The notes: generated by a model from the sequence alone, not told the origin. 64,000 bases of DNA from Serpens sp035497915 (GCF_035497915.1 NZ_DATJCS010000010.1:1-64000); one strand, 5' to 3'. Counted from the stretch's first letter, positions 52,404 to 61,720 are shown. Numbers and translations: made by a program.

Positions 52404-53654
52404 CTAGGCCAGCAGCAGCACCACGGCGCCCGCCAGCAGGCCGGCCAAGATGAAGGGCAGGGTGCGCACGGCCAGCGCCTTGCCGCCGATGCCCACGATC
52501 AGCCCGGCCTTCACCAGGCTGTTGCTCAGCGCGGCGAGGAAGATGCCGTGCACGGCAATCTCGTTGTTCAGGTCGCCCTGGGCGTTGCGGGCCAGCGACA
52601 GGGTGATGGCGTCCACATCGGCCAGGCCGGACACCAGCGCCACCAGGTAGACCCCCACGTCGCCCATCAGGCGGCGCCCGGCTTCCACCAGGAACAGGAT
52701 CAGCGCCAGCAGCAGGGCGAAGCGCAGCGCCGGGGCCAATTCGAAGGGGTTGCTCAGCGGGGCGTCGCTTTCCGCGGCGGCCGCTTCGTATGGACGGAAG
52801 AACCACCAGAGCGCGCCCAGCAGATAGAAGGCGCAGGTCACCATCAGCGGGGCCACGAGTGTCGGCAGCAGGCTGCGGTTGATCACCCCCACTTCCAGCA
52901 GCACGCGGGGAAACATCAGCGCCGACGTGGCCAGCAGGCCGGTGGCCAGCAGGTTGTGCAGGCTGGCCTTGTCTTTCAGGCGTGACAGGCTGATGGTCAT
53001 CGCCGTGGAAGACACCAGGCTGCCGAGCAGCGCGGTAATCAGCAGACCATGGCGCGTGCCGACCAGGCGTACCGCCACATAGGCGGCGAAGCCGATGCCG
53101 GCGATCAGCACCACCATCCACCAGATGCTGTAGGGGTTGAACACCTCCCAGGGGCCGTAGCCCTGATTGGGCAGGGTCGGCAGCAACACCAGGGAAATGA
53201 ACAGCAGCTTCAGCGCGCCGCTCAGTTCCAGGGCGGAGAGCTTCTGCAAGGCGGCGTGCAACTGGTCCTTGAGGCTCAGCAGCAGCGTGACGATCACCGC
53301 GCAGCCGGCGGCCAGCATGCGCTGGTCGCTGAGTGCCAGGCTGCCGAGCAGGAAGGTCAGCAGCAGGGCGATCTCGCTGGTCATGCCCAGGTCGCCCCTG
53401 CGCAGGTCGCCGAAATAGCTGACCAGCACCAGCGCGCCGAACACCACCAGCACGGCGATCCAGGCGCCGACGCCGAACGGCTGGGTGAGCAGCGCCGCCA
53501 GGCCGCCCAGCAGGCCGATCAGCCCGTAGGTGCGAATGCCGGCCGCCAGTTGCCCATCGGCCATGCTGCGGCTGCGCCAGCCGCGCTCGATGCCGATCAG
53601 CAGACCGATGGCCAGGGCGGTGACGAGGTCCAGTAGCAACGGGGGCATGTTCAT
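52404..53654 (-). CDS. MgtC/SapB-DUF4010 membrane protein
   Basis: 416 residues with about twelve hydrophobic segments. The N-terminal 130 residues match MgtC/SapB (Ala-Ile-Gly-Leu-Leu-Ile-Gly-Ile-Glu-Arg-Gly-Trp, then Gly-Ile-Arg-Thr-Tyr-Gly-Leu-Ile-Gly), and the rest matches DUF4010 (Ser-Gly-Leu-Ala-Asp-Val-Asp-Ala-Ile-Thr). Function is not established; MgtC proteins influence Mg2+ homeostasis and virulence. It lies upstream of the hydrolase on the same strand, 95 bases apart, possibly co-transcribed. Confidence 0.88.
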   Translation of the reverse strand: MNMPPLLLDLVTALAIGLLIGIERGWRSRSMADGQLAAGIRTYGLIGLLGGLAALLTQPFGVGAWIAVLVVFGALVLVSYFGDLRRGDLGMTSEIALLLTFLLGSLALSDQRMLAAGCAVIVTLLLSLKDQLHAALQKLSALELSGALKLLFISLVLLPTLPNQGYGPWEVFNPYSIWWMVVLIAGIGFAAYVAVRLVGTRHGLLITALLGSLVSSTAMTISLSRLKDKASLHNLLATGLLATSALMFPRVLLEVGVINRSLLPTLVAPLMVTCAFYLLGALWWFFRPYEAAAAESDAPLSNPFELAPALRFALLLALILFLVEAGRRLMGDVGVYLVALVSGLADVDAITLSLARNAQGDLNNEIAVHGIFLAALSNSLVKAGLIVGIGGKALAVRTLPFILAGLLAGAVVLLLA

Positions 53655-53768
53655 GACAGAAAGCGTATCCGGTGATCAGCGGTGCGTCGGCAGCCGCTCT
53701 GGAATGCGGGTTTAGCGGCATTCTGACCGGCTCGGTGTCGGCTGCCAAGCGGCTGGGTGGAGACGTAG

Positions 53769-53794
53769 GGTGGATCACGCTTCATCGATCCACC
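53769..53794. repeat. GGTGGAT palindromic repeat
   Basis: GGTGGATC (53769-53776) pairs with GATCCACC (53787-53794) around ACGCTTCATC. It shares the ACGCTTCATC core with the leuD-leuB element at 22585 and sits in the gap after the sensor kinase gene. Confidence 0.7.
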
Positions 53795-53839
53795 AACGCG
53801 CCGCACGCGCGCCATGCCGGCGCGCGTGCGGGGGCCGGC

Positions 53840-56800
53840 TTAACGCAAGCGCAGGTGCCGGCTGATCAGCGCGCGCAGCGCGGCGGGCTTGACTGGCTTG
53901 GTCAGGTAGTCGAGGCCGGAGCCATGCACCTGGGCCACCAGTTCGGGGCGGCTGTCGGCGCTGATCACCACGCCGGGAATCGGCTCGCCCAACCGGCTGC
54001 GCAGCCAGCTCATCAGCTGAATGCCGGTGACGCCGCCGTCCAGGTGGTAGTCCACCAGCACCAGCAACGGCTTGCTGCCGTCCTTGAGCAATTGTTCGCA
54101 TTCCTCGCGGTTGCGCGCCGTCCATACCTGACAGCCCCAGCGCGACAGCAGGCTGCGCATGCCAAGCAGGATGCTTTCCTCGTTGTCCACGCACAGCACC
54201 TGGGCACCGCTCAGGTTGCCGGTGTCCGGCTGGAAGGCGCCCGTGCGCGGTGCGGGTTCGCTCTTGCGCGCCAGCGGCACGGTGACGCTGAACACGCTGC
54301 CCTTGCCGATCCACGAGCGCACCTCGATGCGATGGTCGAGCACCTTGCCCAGCCCGTCGGCGATGGCCAGGCCCAGACCCAGGCCCTTCTCGGCGCGGGT
54401 CTGGTGGCTGTCCAGGCGCTTGAACTCCTCGAAGATCTCCTGACGCTTGTCTTCGGGAATCCCCGGGCCGCGATCCCACACCTCCAGGCGCACCTGACCG
54501 CCCCGGCGGCGCACACCCACCAGCACCTGCCCCTTGGCGTAGCGGAAGGCGTTGGTGAGGAAGTTCTGCAGGATCCGGCGCAGCAGCTTGGGGTCGCTGT
54601 CGATGCGCAGCTTGCTGGCGCGCATGCGCAGGTCCACCCCCTGTTCCTGTGCCAGGGCGCGGAACTCGACGCCCAGCGTGTCGAACAGGCTGCTGATCGG
54701 GAAGGTCTGGCGATCCGGCGTGATGCGCCCGCTTTCCAGGCGGGAGATGTCCAGCAGGTCGCTGATCAGGTCTTCCACCGAGCGCAGCGAGCTGTCCAGG
54801 TGCTGCACCAGTTCGCGGGCTTCGGCCGGCAGGCTCTGGCCGGAGTGGGCCAGCGAAGCGGAAAACAGCCGGGCGGCATTCAGCGGCTGCATCAGGTCAT
54901 GGCTGACCGCGGCGAGGAAGCGCGATTTGGACTGGTTGGCGGTTTCCGCGTTGCGCTTGGCGGCGATCAGAGCCTCGTTCAGCTCGGACAGCTCGCGGGT
55001 CCGCTCGGCCACGCGCTGTTCCAGGCCCTCGTTGGCTTCCTTGAGTGCCGCTTCGGCCTTCCGGAACTCGGTGATGTCGGTGAAGCTCATGACGAAGCCG
55101 CCGCCGGGCATCGGGTTGCCGATCAGCTCGATCACCCGGCCGTTGGGGAACAGCCGCTCGGAGGTGTGCGGGGTGCCCTGGCGCATCCAGTACAGGCGCT
55201 TGATCACGTGGGTTTCCGGATCGCCCAGGCCGCACAGGCCGCGCTCGGCGTTGTAGCGGATCACATCGGCGATCGGCCGGCCGACATGGATCAGGTGCTC
55301 GGGATAACCGAACAGCTCGATGTAGCGGCGGTTCCAGGCCACCAGGCGCAGCGACTGGTCGACCACGCTGATGCCCTGGGTGATGTTCTCGATGGCGCCC
55401 TGCAGCAGGGCGCGGTTGAACTGCAGCACCTCCGAGGCTTCGTCGACGATGCGCACCACATCCTCGACCTGCATGTCGCGCCCTTCGATGGCCGCCTTGA
55501 CCACCGCGCGGGTCGAAGAGGCGCCCAGCACGCCGGCCAGCAGGCGTTCGGTGTGCGCCGTCCAGGCCTCGTCGGCGGCGTCGGACGGGTTGAAGGCCTT
55601 GCCCTGGCGCATGGCGAAGCGCATGAAGCTCTGCTCGGCGCGCTCCACGCCGACGAAGCGCGCGGCGAGGGCCAGCAGGTCGCTGACCTGCACCGCCAGC
55701 AGGGCGCGGCTGCTCGGCCGGTGCAGCTCCTGGCCGATGAAGCGGCTGGCCTGCCAGTACTCCAGCACGCGAGTGCGGGAAAACAGCGACACCAGGGCGA
55801 ACAGCAGGAAGTTGCCGGCCAGCGAGAGCACCAGGCCACGGGTCAGCGGGTCCACCGTGATCCACAGCGGGAAGTGCAGCAGGGTCTGCAGACCCGGGAA
55901 CAGCTCCAGCGACCAGCCGAGACCGCCGGTCACCAGCGGCAGCACCAAGGTGTAGAACCAGATCAGCGAGCCGGCGATCAGCCCGGCGAACACGCCGCGG
56001 CGGTTCGCCTGCTTCCACAGCAGGGCGCCGAGCATGGCCGGCGCCAGCTGGCCGATGGCGGCGAAGGACACCATGCCGATGGTGGCCAGGCTGGCGTTGG
56101 CGCCCAGCAGGCGATAGCTGACATAGGCCAGCAACAGGATGACCACGATGCTGACCCGGCGGGCGGTGAGCATCCAACTGCGGAACGCCTCGAACGGGCG
56201 CGCCTCTTCCTTGCGGCGCAGCAGCCAGGGCAGCAGCATGTCGTTGGAGATCATCGTCGACAGCGCCACGCTGGCCACGATCACCATGCCGGTGGCGGCC
56301 GAGGCGCCGCCGATGAAGGCCAGCACCGCCAGGGTCGGGTTGTTCTGCGCCAGCGGCAGGCTGATCACGAAGGAGTCCGGCAGCACACCGGCGGGCAGCA
56401 GCAGTTGTCCGGCCAGGCCGATGGGCAGCACGAACAGCGCCGCGAGGATGAGATAGAGCGGAAACACCCGGCGGGCCAGGATCAGGTCCTGGGGCGCATT
56501 GTTCTCCACCACGGTGACATGGAACTGCCGAGGCAGGCAGACCACCGCCACCATGGCCAGGTAGGTCTGTATCAGCATCGCCGGCCAGTTCACCTCCTCC
56601 TTCCAGAAGGCTTCGAGCTCTGGTGACGCCTGCGCCTGGTCGAGCAGATCGGTGAAGCCGTCGAACAGCCCGAAGGTGACGAACACGCCCACGGCCAGGA
56701 AGGCCAGCAGCTTGACCAGCGACTCGAAGGCGATGGCCAGCATCATGCCGCGATGGTGTTCGGTCACATCCAGGCTGCGGGTGCCAAACAGGATGGCGAA

Positions 56801-57313
56801 CAGCGCCAGCACCAGCGACACCAGCAGCGCGGTGTCCTGGGTGCGCAGGTCATACTCGGTGGGGTTGGCGCCGATCAGCAGGTCGAAGCCCAGCACGATG
56901 GCCTTGAGCTGCAGGGCCAGGTAGGGCAGCACGCCCACCAGACAGATCAGCGCAATGGCGATGGCCAGCGTCTGCGACTTGCCGTAGCGGGCCGCAATGA
57001 AGTCGGCGATCGAGGTGATGTTCTCCTGCTTGGAAATCATCACCATCTTCTGCACCACCCAGGGCGCGAACATCAGCAGCAGGATCGGTCCCAGGTAGAT
57101 GGGCAGGAAGGCCCACAGCTGCTCGGTGGACTGGCCCACCGCGCCGAAGAATGTCCAGCTGGTGCAGTAGACCGCCAAAGACAGGCTGTACACCCAGGCG
57201 CGCATGCGCGGCGATAGCGGCGTCTTGCGGCGATCGCCATAGAAGGCAATGGCGAACAGCAGCGCCAGGTAGGCGAAGGCGATGGAGGCGATCAGCCCGG
57301 GGGACAGCGACAT
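53840..57313 (-). CDS. CbrA-like hybrid sensor: solute-symporter domain, PAS, histidine kinase, receiver
   Basis: 1157 residues. Residues 1-500 are a sodium:solute symporter (SLC5) domain with about 13 helices, including Tyr-Cys-Thr-Ser-Trp-Thr-Phe-Phe-Gly-Ala-Val-Gly. A helical linker and PAS domain follow (about 570-780). The kinase H-box is Ser-His-Asp-Leu-Met-Gln-Pro with His805; N-box Asn-Phe-Leu-Thr-Asn-Ala; G-box Asp-Arg-Gly-Pro-Gly-Ile-Pro and Gly-Leu-Gly-Leu. A C-terminal receiver has phospho-acceptor Asp1088 (Leu-Val-Asp-Tyr-His-Leu). The protein couples solute binding or transport to signalling; CbrA in Pseudomonas takes up histidine, but ligand and partner regulator here are unknown. 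The start Met-Ser-Leu-Ser-Pro-Gly-Leu is favoured over longer frames. Confidence 0.92.
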   Translation of the reverse strand: MSLSPGLIASIAFAYLALLFAIAFYGDRRKTPLSPRMRAWVYSLSLAVYCTSWTFFGAVGQSTEQLWAFLPIYLGPILLLMFAPWVVQKMVMISKQENITSIADFIAARYGKSQTLAIAIALICLVGVLPYLALQLKAIVLGFDLLIGANPTEYDLRTQDTALLVSLVLALFAILFGTRSLDVTEHHRGMMLAIAFESLVKLLAFLAVGVFVTFGLFDGFTDLLDQAQASPELEAFWKEEVNWPAMLIQTYLAMVAVVCLPRQFHVTVVENNAPQDLILARRVFPLYLILAALFVLPIGLAGQLLLPAGVLPDSFVISLPLAQNNPTLAVLAFIGGASAATGMVIVASVALSTMISNDMLLPWLLRRKEEARPFEAFRSWMLTARRVSIVVILLLAYVSYRLLGANASLATIGMVSFAAIGQLAPAMLGALLWKQANRRGVFAGLIAGSLIWFYTLVLPLVTGGLGWSLELFPGLQTLLHFPLWITVDPLTRGLVLSLAGNFLLFALVSLFSRTRVLEYWQASRFIGQELHRPSSRALLAVQVSDLLALAARFVGVERAEQSFMRFAMRQGKAFNPSDAADEAWTAHTERLLAGVLGASSTRAVVKAAIEGRDMQVEDVVRIVDEASEVLQFNRALLQGAIENITQGISVVDQSLRLVAWNRRYIELFGYPEHLIHVGRPIADVIRYNAERGLCGLGDPETHVIKRLYWMRQGTPHTSERLFPNGRVIELIGNPMPGGGFVMSFTDITEFRKAEAALKEANEGLEQRVAERTRELSELNEALIAAKRNAETANQSKSRFLAAVSHDLMQPLNAARLFSASLAHSGQSLPAEARELVQHLDSSLRSVEDLISDLLDISRLESGRITPDRQTFPISSLFDTLGVEFRALAQEQGVDLRMRASKLRIDSDPKLLRRILQNFLTNAFRYAKGQVLVGVRRRGGQVRLEVWDRGPGIPEDKRQEIFEEFKRLDSHQTRAEKGLGLGLAIADGLGKVLDHRIEVRSWIGKGSVFSVTVPLARKSEPAPRTGAFQPDTGNLSGAQVLCVDNEESILLGMRSLLSRWGCQVWTARNREECEQLLKDGSKPLLVLVDYHLDGGVTGIQLMSWLRSRLGEPIPGVVISADSRPELVAQVHGSGLDYLTKPVKPAALRALISRHLRLR

Positions 57314-57630
57314 GCGAACTCCGAAAAACAGGGGGGCTTGATTCATCGACCAGCGGCGGACAGTGATTGTGCTGCCGGGGGGTGTCGCCGTCGGGTGACA
57401 CCATCTGGTAAGCCAGCCGGGAATGAAACAAGAAGGGATACGGGGGGGATTCTCGCAGAAAGTGCGCGTAGGACACCGATCGCTGCGACCAAGGTCGCAG
57501 GCGACAGACGGCACGGACAGAAATGTGACGGGCTTTGCATAATCGTTGCGTTTCTTGTGCTTCAGCCCCGCGCCGGGCATGACCGATGAGCCGCTTGGCT
57601 ATCGTCATGGCCACACAACGGAGAGTGCAG
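57314..57630. other. divergent promoter region of the sensor kinase and GNAT genes
   Basis: 317 bases. A perfect inverted repeat CTGCGACC-AA-GGTCGCAG spans 57483-57500, a candidate operator. A CATAAT -10-like box at 57537-57542 faces the GNAT gene. Nothing else is seen. Confidence 0.45.
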
Positions 57631-58212
57631 ATGTTCAAACCTCAGCCGGTCACCCTGCGACGCGGAGCCCTGTGCCTGGAGCCCCTTGCGGAAGCCGACC
57701 TGCCGGCCTTGCTGAGCCTGGCCGACGCCAACCGGGAGCAACTGATCTACATGAACGGCCCGCTGCGGCCCGACTGGTATCGCCAGGCCCTGGCCGACCA
57801 GCGGGACGGAACGGCGGTGATCTACGCCGTGCGCCTGGAGCAGGAGCTGCTCGGCACCACCCGCTTCCTCGACTTCCTGCCCGGCCTGCCGGCCCTGGAA
57901 ATCGGTGGCACCTGGCTGGCCACGGAGCGGCAGGGCAGTGGCCTGAACACGGCCATCAAGTTCCTCATGCTGCGCCAGGCCTTCGAACAGTGGGAAATGG
58001 TCCGCGTGCAGCTCAAGACCGCCGCCAGCAACCTGCGCGCCCAGCGCGCCATCGAAAAGCTCGGCGCCCGGCGCGAGGGCCTGCTGCGCAACCATCGGCG
58101 GCTGGCCGATGGCCGGCTCGACGACAGCATCCTCTACAGCATCACCGACCGCGACTGGCCGGAAATTCGCCGCACCCTGGAAACGGAGCTCAGCGTCGCC
58201 GCCCGCCCTTGA
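57631..58212 (+). CDS. GNAT-family N-acetyltransferase
   Basis: 193 residues. Acetyl-CoA loop region Glu-Arg-Gln-Gly-Ser-Gly-Leu-Asn-Thr (Arg/Gln-x-x-Gly-x-Gly/Ala type), with Ile-Gly-Gly-Thr-Trp-Leu before it and Leu-Lys-Thr-Ala-Ala-Ser-Asn-Leu-Arg-Ala-Gln-Arg-Ala-Ile-Glu-Lys-Leu-Gly-Ala after it, the RimJ/RimL-like subgroup. GGAGAG 7 bases before ATG 57631 decides the start against 57586 and 57607. The 3' end overlaps the convergent benE gene by 23 bases. Substrate unknown. Confidence 0.88.
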   Translation: MFKPQPVTLRRGALCLEPLAEADLPALLSLADANREQLIYMNGPLRPDWYRQALADQRDGTAVIYAVRLEQELLGTTRFLDFLPGLPALEIGGTWLATERQGSGLNTAIKFLMLRQAFEQWEMVRVQLKTAASNLRAQRAIEKLGARREGLLRNHRRLADGRLDDSILYSITDRDWPEIRRTLETELSVAARP

Positions 58213-59383
58213 GGATCGCCAGGGTCAGCAGGCCGGCGACGATGCCCCAGAATGCCGAACCCACGGAAAACAGCGTCATGCCCGAGGCAGTGACCAGGAA
58301 GGTCACCAGCGCCGCCTCGCGCTCGCTGGGCTCGCTCATTGCCTGGGTCAGCCCGCCGATGATCGAGGCGAACAGCGCCAGGGCGGCGATGGACAGGATC
58401 AGCGCCGCCGGCAGCGCGGCGAACAGCGCCGCCAGCGTGGCGCCGAAGATGCCGGCGATGCCGTAGAAGATGCCGCACCACACGGCGGCGGTGTAGCGCT
58501 TGGCCGGATTCTCGTGGGCTTCCGGACCGGCGCAGATCGCCGCGCTGATGGCCGCCAGATGAATGCCGTGGGCGCCGAAGGGCGCGAGCAGCACCGAGGC
58601 CAGTCCGCTGACGCTCAGTAGCGGCGAGGCGGGCACTTTGTAGCCGTTGGCGCGCAGCACCGCCATGCCCGGCAGGTTCTGCGAGGCCATGGCGACGATG
58701 AATAGTGGAATGCCGATGCTGATGGCCGCGCCCAGGGAAAACCGCGGCGTGGTCCATTCCGGCACCGCCAGGCGCAGCTCGAAGCCGGAAAAATCCAGCA
58801 GCCCCAGCGCACCGGCCAGGCCGCCACCCACCAGCAGCGCCGCCAGGACGGCGTAGCGGGGCAGCCAGCGCTTGCCGAACAGGTAGGCCAGCAGCATGGC
58901 CAGCACCAGCACGGGCTGCTGCTCGGCCGCCACGCAGATTTCCAGGCCGATCCTGAACAGCACGCCAGCCAGCAGGGCGGCGGCGAGGGAGGCGGGGATG
59001 CGACGCATCAGGCGGTCGAAGCTGCCAGTCAGACCGATCAGCACGATCAGCCCGGACGCCAGGATGTAGGCGCCGATCGCCTCGCCGTACGGCACGCCCG
59101 GCAGGCTGCTGATCAACAGCGCGGCGCCCGGCGTCGACCAGGCGATCATCACCGGTGCGCGGTAGCGCAGCGACAGGCCGATGCAGCACAGCGCCATGCC
59201 GATCGACAGCGCCCAGATCCACGAGGAAATCTGCCCGGCGCTCAGGCCGGCGTTCTGTCCGGCCTGGAACATCAGCACCAGCGAGCTGGTGTAGCCGGTG
59301 AGCATGGCGATGAAGCCGGCCACCACGGCGGAAGGGGAGCTGTCGCGCAGGAAGTGCGCGGAGCGCAGGGAAGGCGCGTCCAT
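58190..59383 (-). CDS. benE: BenE-family benzoate/aromatic acid:H+ symporter
   Basis: 397 residues with about twelve membrane helices, the BenE length. Conserved segments: Gly-Tyr-Thr-Ser-Ser-Leu, Trp-Ser-Thr-Pro-Gly-Ala-Ala-Leu, Ser-Gln-Asn-Leu-Pro-Gly-Met-Ala-Val-Leu, and Phe-Gly-Ala-His-Gly-Ile-His-Leu-Ala-Ala-Ile-Ser-Ala-Ala-Ile. No benzoate catabolic gene is nearby, so the substrate may differ from benzoate. It lies immediately downstream of a MarR gene on the same strand, a family that often responds to aromatic acids. Confidence 0.88.
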   Translation of the reverse strand: MDAPSLRSAHFLRDSSPSAVVAGFIAMLTGYTSSLVLMFQAGQNAGLSAGQISSWIWALSIGMALCCIGLSLRYRAPVMIAWSTPGAALLISSLPGVPYGEAIGAYILASGLIVLIGLTGSFDRLMRRIPASLAAALLAGVLFRIGLEICVAAEQQPVLVLAMLLAYLFGKRWLPRYAVLAALLVGGGLAGALGLLDFSGFELRLAVPEWTTPRFSLGAAISIGIPLFIVAMASQNLPGMAVLRANGYKVPASPLLSVSGLASVLLAPFGAHGIHLAAISAAICAGPEAHENPAKRYTAAVWCGIFYGIAGIFGATLAALFAALPAALILSIAALALFASIIGGLTQAMSEPSEREAALVTFLVTASGMTLFSVGSAFWGIVAGLLTLAILKGGRRR

Positions 59384-59406
59384 GGCGATCCTCGTCGTGA
59401 AAGGGA

Positions 59407-59847
59407 TTAGCCCGGCAGTTTCTCGGCCAGAGCCTGATTGACCTGCAGCCAGCCGGCAACCGCCTCTTCGCCGACCTCGCCGAAGACCGCCTGCAGGGTG
59501 CGGATCTGTTCCTGGCGCAGCTTCTGCTCCAGCTTGGCGCCTTCCGGGGTCAGCGCCAGCAGGCGCTTGCGCTTGTCGTCGGCGGCCGGGGCGCTGTCCA
59601 CCAGCTGCATCTCGACCAGCTGGCGCAACGGGATGTTCAGCGCCTGCTTGGTGACGCCCAGGCGGGTGAGCAGCTCGCTGACGCTCAGGCCCGGCTGGTG
59701 GGCAATGAAGAACAGGATGCGGTGATGCATGCGCGACAGGCCGCGTCGCGCCAGCATTTCGTCGGGCTTGGCGGTGAAGGCCCGGTAGGCGCCGAAGAAG
59801 GCTTCCATGATCTGGCGCTGGCCGGTGCTTTTTTTTAGGTCAGTCAT
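59407..59847 (-). CDS. MarR-family transcriptional regulator
   Basis: 146 residues, winged helix: Leu-Ser-Val-Ser-Glu-Leu-Leu-Thr-Arg-Leu-Gly-Val-Thr-Lys-Gln-Ala-Leu-Asn recognition region, then Asp-Asp-Lys-Arg-Lys-Arg-Leu in the wing. There is no cysteine in the sequence, so it is not an OhrR/OspR-type thiol sensor. It is divergent from the aminotransferase gene with an operator-like palindrome between them (59882), and 23 bases upstream of benE, so it likely controls both units (inference). Confidence 0.9.
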   Translation of the reverse strand: MTDLKKSTGQRQIMEAFFGAYRAFTAKPDEMLARRGLSRMHHRILFFIAHQPGLSVSELLTRLGVTKQALNIPLRQLVEMQLVDSAPAADDKRKRLLALTPEGAKLEQKLRQEQIRTLQAVFGEVGEEAVAGWLQVNQALAEKLPG

Positions 59848-59881
59848 ATTGACGTTTTCGCGAGCCGAGGCGTAATTTTCA

Positions 59882-59898
59882 GGTCAACAAGTTTGACC
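59882..59898. promoter_or_regulatory. MarR operator candidate
   Basis: GGTCAA-CAAGT-TTGACC, perfect 6-base arms around a 5-base centre, lies 35 bases from the MarR start and 31 bases before the aminotransferase start. Symmetry, size and place fit a MarR dimer site controlling both directions. Confidence 0.65.
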
Positions 59899-59929
59899 CA
59901 ATTCTCTGCCTATCGCCCCGGTGACATCA

Positions 59930-61093
59930 ATGGCTTTTTCCGAACGCATCTCACGTCTCAAGAGTTCCCTAATCCGCGAAATCCTCGCCGCCGCGCAGCG
60001 TCCGGAAGTGATGTCCTTTGCCGGCGGCCTGCCGGCCGAGCCCATGCTGCCGACCGTGGACTGGAGCGCCATGCCGGCCTCGGTATCCCAGTACGGCATG
60101 AGCGAGGGTGAGCCGGAGCTGCGTGAGCTGATCGCCGCCGAGGCGCGCACGCTGGGCCTGGATTGCGACGCCTCGCAGGTGCTGGTCACCTGTGGCTCGC
60201 AGCAGGCGCTGGACCTGGTCACCAAGCTGTACGTCGATCCGGGCACCGAAATCCTCGTCGAATCGCCCACCTACCTGGCCGCACTGCAGTCCTTCCAGCT
60301 GTTCGGCGCGAAGTGCCTGGAAGTGCCGCAGGAAGCCGACGGCCCGAACATCGCGGCGCTGCGCGAACGCCTGGAACAGCACAAGCCGGTGTTCGCCTAC
60401 CTGATCCCCACCTTCCAGAACCCCTCGGCGGTGCGCTACAGCGAGGCCAAGCGTGACGCGGTGGCGGCGCTGCTGGACGAGTTCGGCGTCACCCTGGTGG
60501 AGGACGAGCCGTACCGCGAGCTGGTGTTCGATGACTACAAGGCCGCGCCGATCACCAGCCGGCTGAAGAAAACCAACTGGATCTACACTGGCACCGTATC
60601 CAAGACGCTGCTGCCGGGGCTGCGCGTGGGCTACCTGATCTGCAGCAAGGAACTGTTCCCGCACCTGCTGCGCCTGAAGCAGGCCGCCGACCTGCACACC
60701 AACCGCATCGGCCAGTGGCAGGCCGCCCAGTGGCTGGGCACCGAGAAGTTCCAGCGCCACCTGGCTGAGCTGCGCAGCTTCTACCGGGTCCGTCGCGATG
60801 CCATGCAGACGGCCCTTGAGGAGCATTTCGGCGAGCTGGCCGAGTGGAACGTGCCGCAGGGCGGACTGTTCTTCTGGCTGAAGCTGAAGAACCCGCTCGA
60901 CACCCGCGCGCTGATGCACAAGGCGCTGGCCGTGGATGTGGCCTTCATGCCGGGCGAGGCCTTCTTCATCGATCCGGACAAGAATCCCGGCTACATGCGC
61001 CTGAATTTCAGCCATGTGGCGCCGGAGCGCCTGGGCGAGGGTCTGCGCCGCCTGGCCGGCGTGGTGCGTGACGCCCAGGCTGCCAACTCATAG
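59930..61093 (+). CDS. class I PLP aminotransferase (2-aminoadipate/aromatic type)
   Basis: 387 residues; PLP lysine Lys225 in Thr-Val-Ser-Lys-Thr-Leu-Leu-Pro-Gly-Leu-Arg-Val-Gly-Tyr. Begins Met-Ala-Phe-Ser-Glu-Arg-Ile; Phe-Ala-Gly-Gly-Leu-Pro, Tyr-Gly-Met-Ser-Glu-Gly, and Asn-Pro-Ser-Ala motifs mark the LysN/ARO8/KAT-like subgroup, which lacks the N-terminal HTH of MocR regulators. ATG 59930 is used; an in-frame GTG at 59921 is an alternative. Substrate unknown. The GST gene follows after 21 bases. Confidence 0.88.
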   Translation: MAFSERISRLKSSLIREILAAAQRPEVMSFAGGLPAEPMLPTVDWSAMPASVSQYGMSEGEPELRELIAAEARTLGLDCDASQVLVTCGSQQALDLVTKLYVDPGTEILVESPTYLAALQSFQLFGAKCLEVPQEADGPNIAALRERLEQHKPVFAYLIPTFQNPSAVRYSEAKRDAVAALLDEFGVTLVEDEPYRELVFDDYKAAPITSRLKKTNWIYTGTVSKTLLPGLRVGYLICSKELFPHLLRLKQAADLHTNRIGQWQAAQWLGTEKFQRHLAELRSFYRVRRDAMQTALEEHFGELAEWNVPQGGLFFWLKLKNPLDTRALMHKALAVDVAFMPGEAFFIDPDKNPGYMRLNFSHVAPERLGEGLRRLAGVVRDAQAANS

Positions 61094-61114
61094 CCGTGTG
61101 AGGAGTATCGCGAG

Positions 61115-61720
61115 ATGTTCAGGGTTTACGGGGATCACCGCTCGGGCAACTGCTACAAGGTCAAGTTGATGCTGCATCTGCTCGACCGGCCTTACGAATG
61201 GGTGCCGGTCGATCTGACCGGCGGCGAGACCCGCTCCGAGGCGTTCCGGACCATCAACCCCAACGGCAAGATTCCCGTGCTGCAGCTGGAGGATGGCACC
61301 TACCTGTGGGAATCCAACGCCATCCTCAACTACCTGGCCGACGGCAGCGAATTCCTGCCCAGCGACCCGCGCCTGCGCACCCAGGTGCTGCAGTGGCAGT
61401 TCTTCGAGCAGTACAGCCACGAGCCGTACCTGTCGCGGGCGCGCTATATCAAGGTGTTCGAGGGCAACCCCGAGGCGTCCCGTAAGGAATACGAAGCCAA
61501 GTGCTACGACGGCTACCACGCCCTGAACGTGATGGAGCAGCAGCTGCAGCGCACGCCCTATCTGGTCGGGGATTCCTGCTCCATCGCCGATGTGGCGCTG
61601 TACCCCTTCACCTCGCTGGCCGAGGAATCGGGCTTCGATCTCGCCAACTACCCGGCCATTCGCGCCTGGCTGCAACGTGTGGCGAGCCATCCGCGCTACA
61701 TCCCGATCACGGTGGAGTAG
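61115..61720 (+). CDS. glutathione S-transferase family protein
   Basis: 201 residues: N-terminal thioredoxin fold (Gly-Asp-His-Arg-Ser-Gly-Asn-Cys-Tyr-Lys-Val; Asn-Pro-Asn-Gly-Lys-Ile-Pro-Val-Leu with cis-Pro; Trp-Glu-Ser-Asn-Ala-Ile-Leu) and a C-terminal helical domain with the N-capping motif Ser-Ile-Ala-Asp-Val-Ala-Leu. Probably co-transcribed with the aminotransferase and controlled by the MarR protein. Substrate unknown. Confidence 0.9.
   Translation: MFRVYGDHRSGNCYKVKLMLHLLDRPYEWVPVDLTGGETRSEAFRTINPNGKIPVLQLEDGTYLWESNAILNYLADGSEFLPSDPRLRTQVLQWQFFEQYSHEPYLSRARYIKVFEGNPEASRKEYEAKCYDGYHALNVMEQQLQRTPYLVGDSCSIADVALYPFTSLAEESGFDLANYPAIRAWLQRVASHPRYIPITVE

Noticed and set aside
57314..57580. 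N-terminal extension of the sensor kinase
   Set aside because: Translation of this stretch is Pro/Arg/Ser-rich without homology; the symporter domain starts naturally at 57313.
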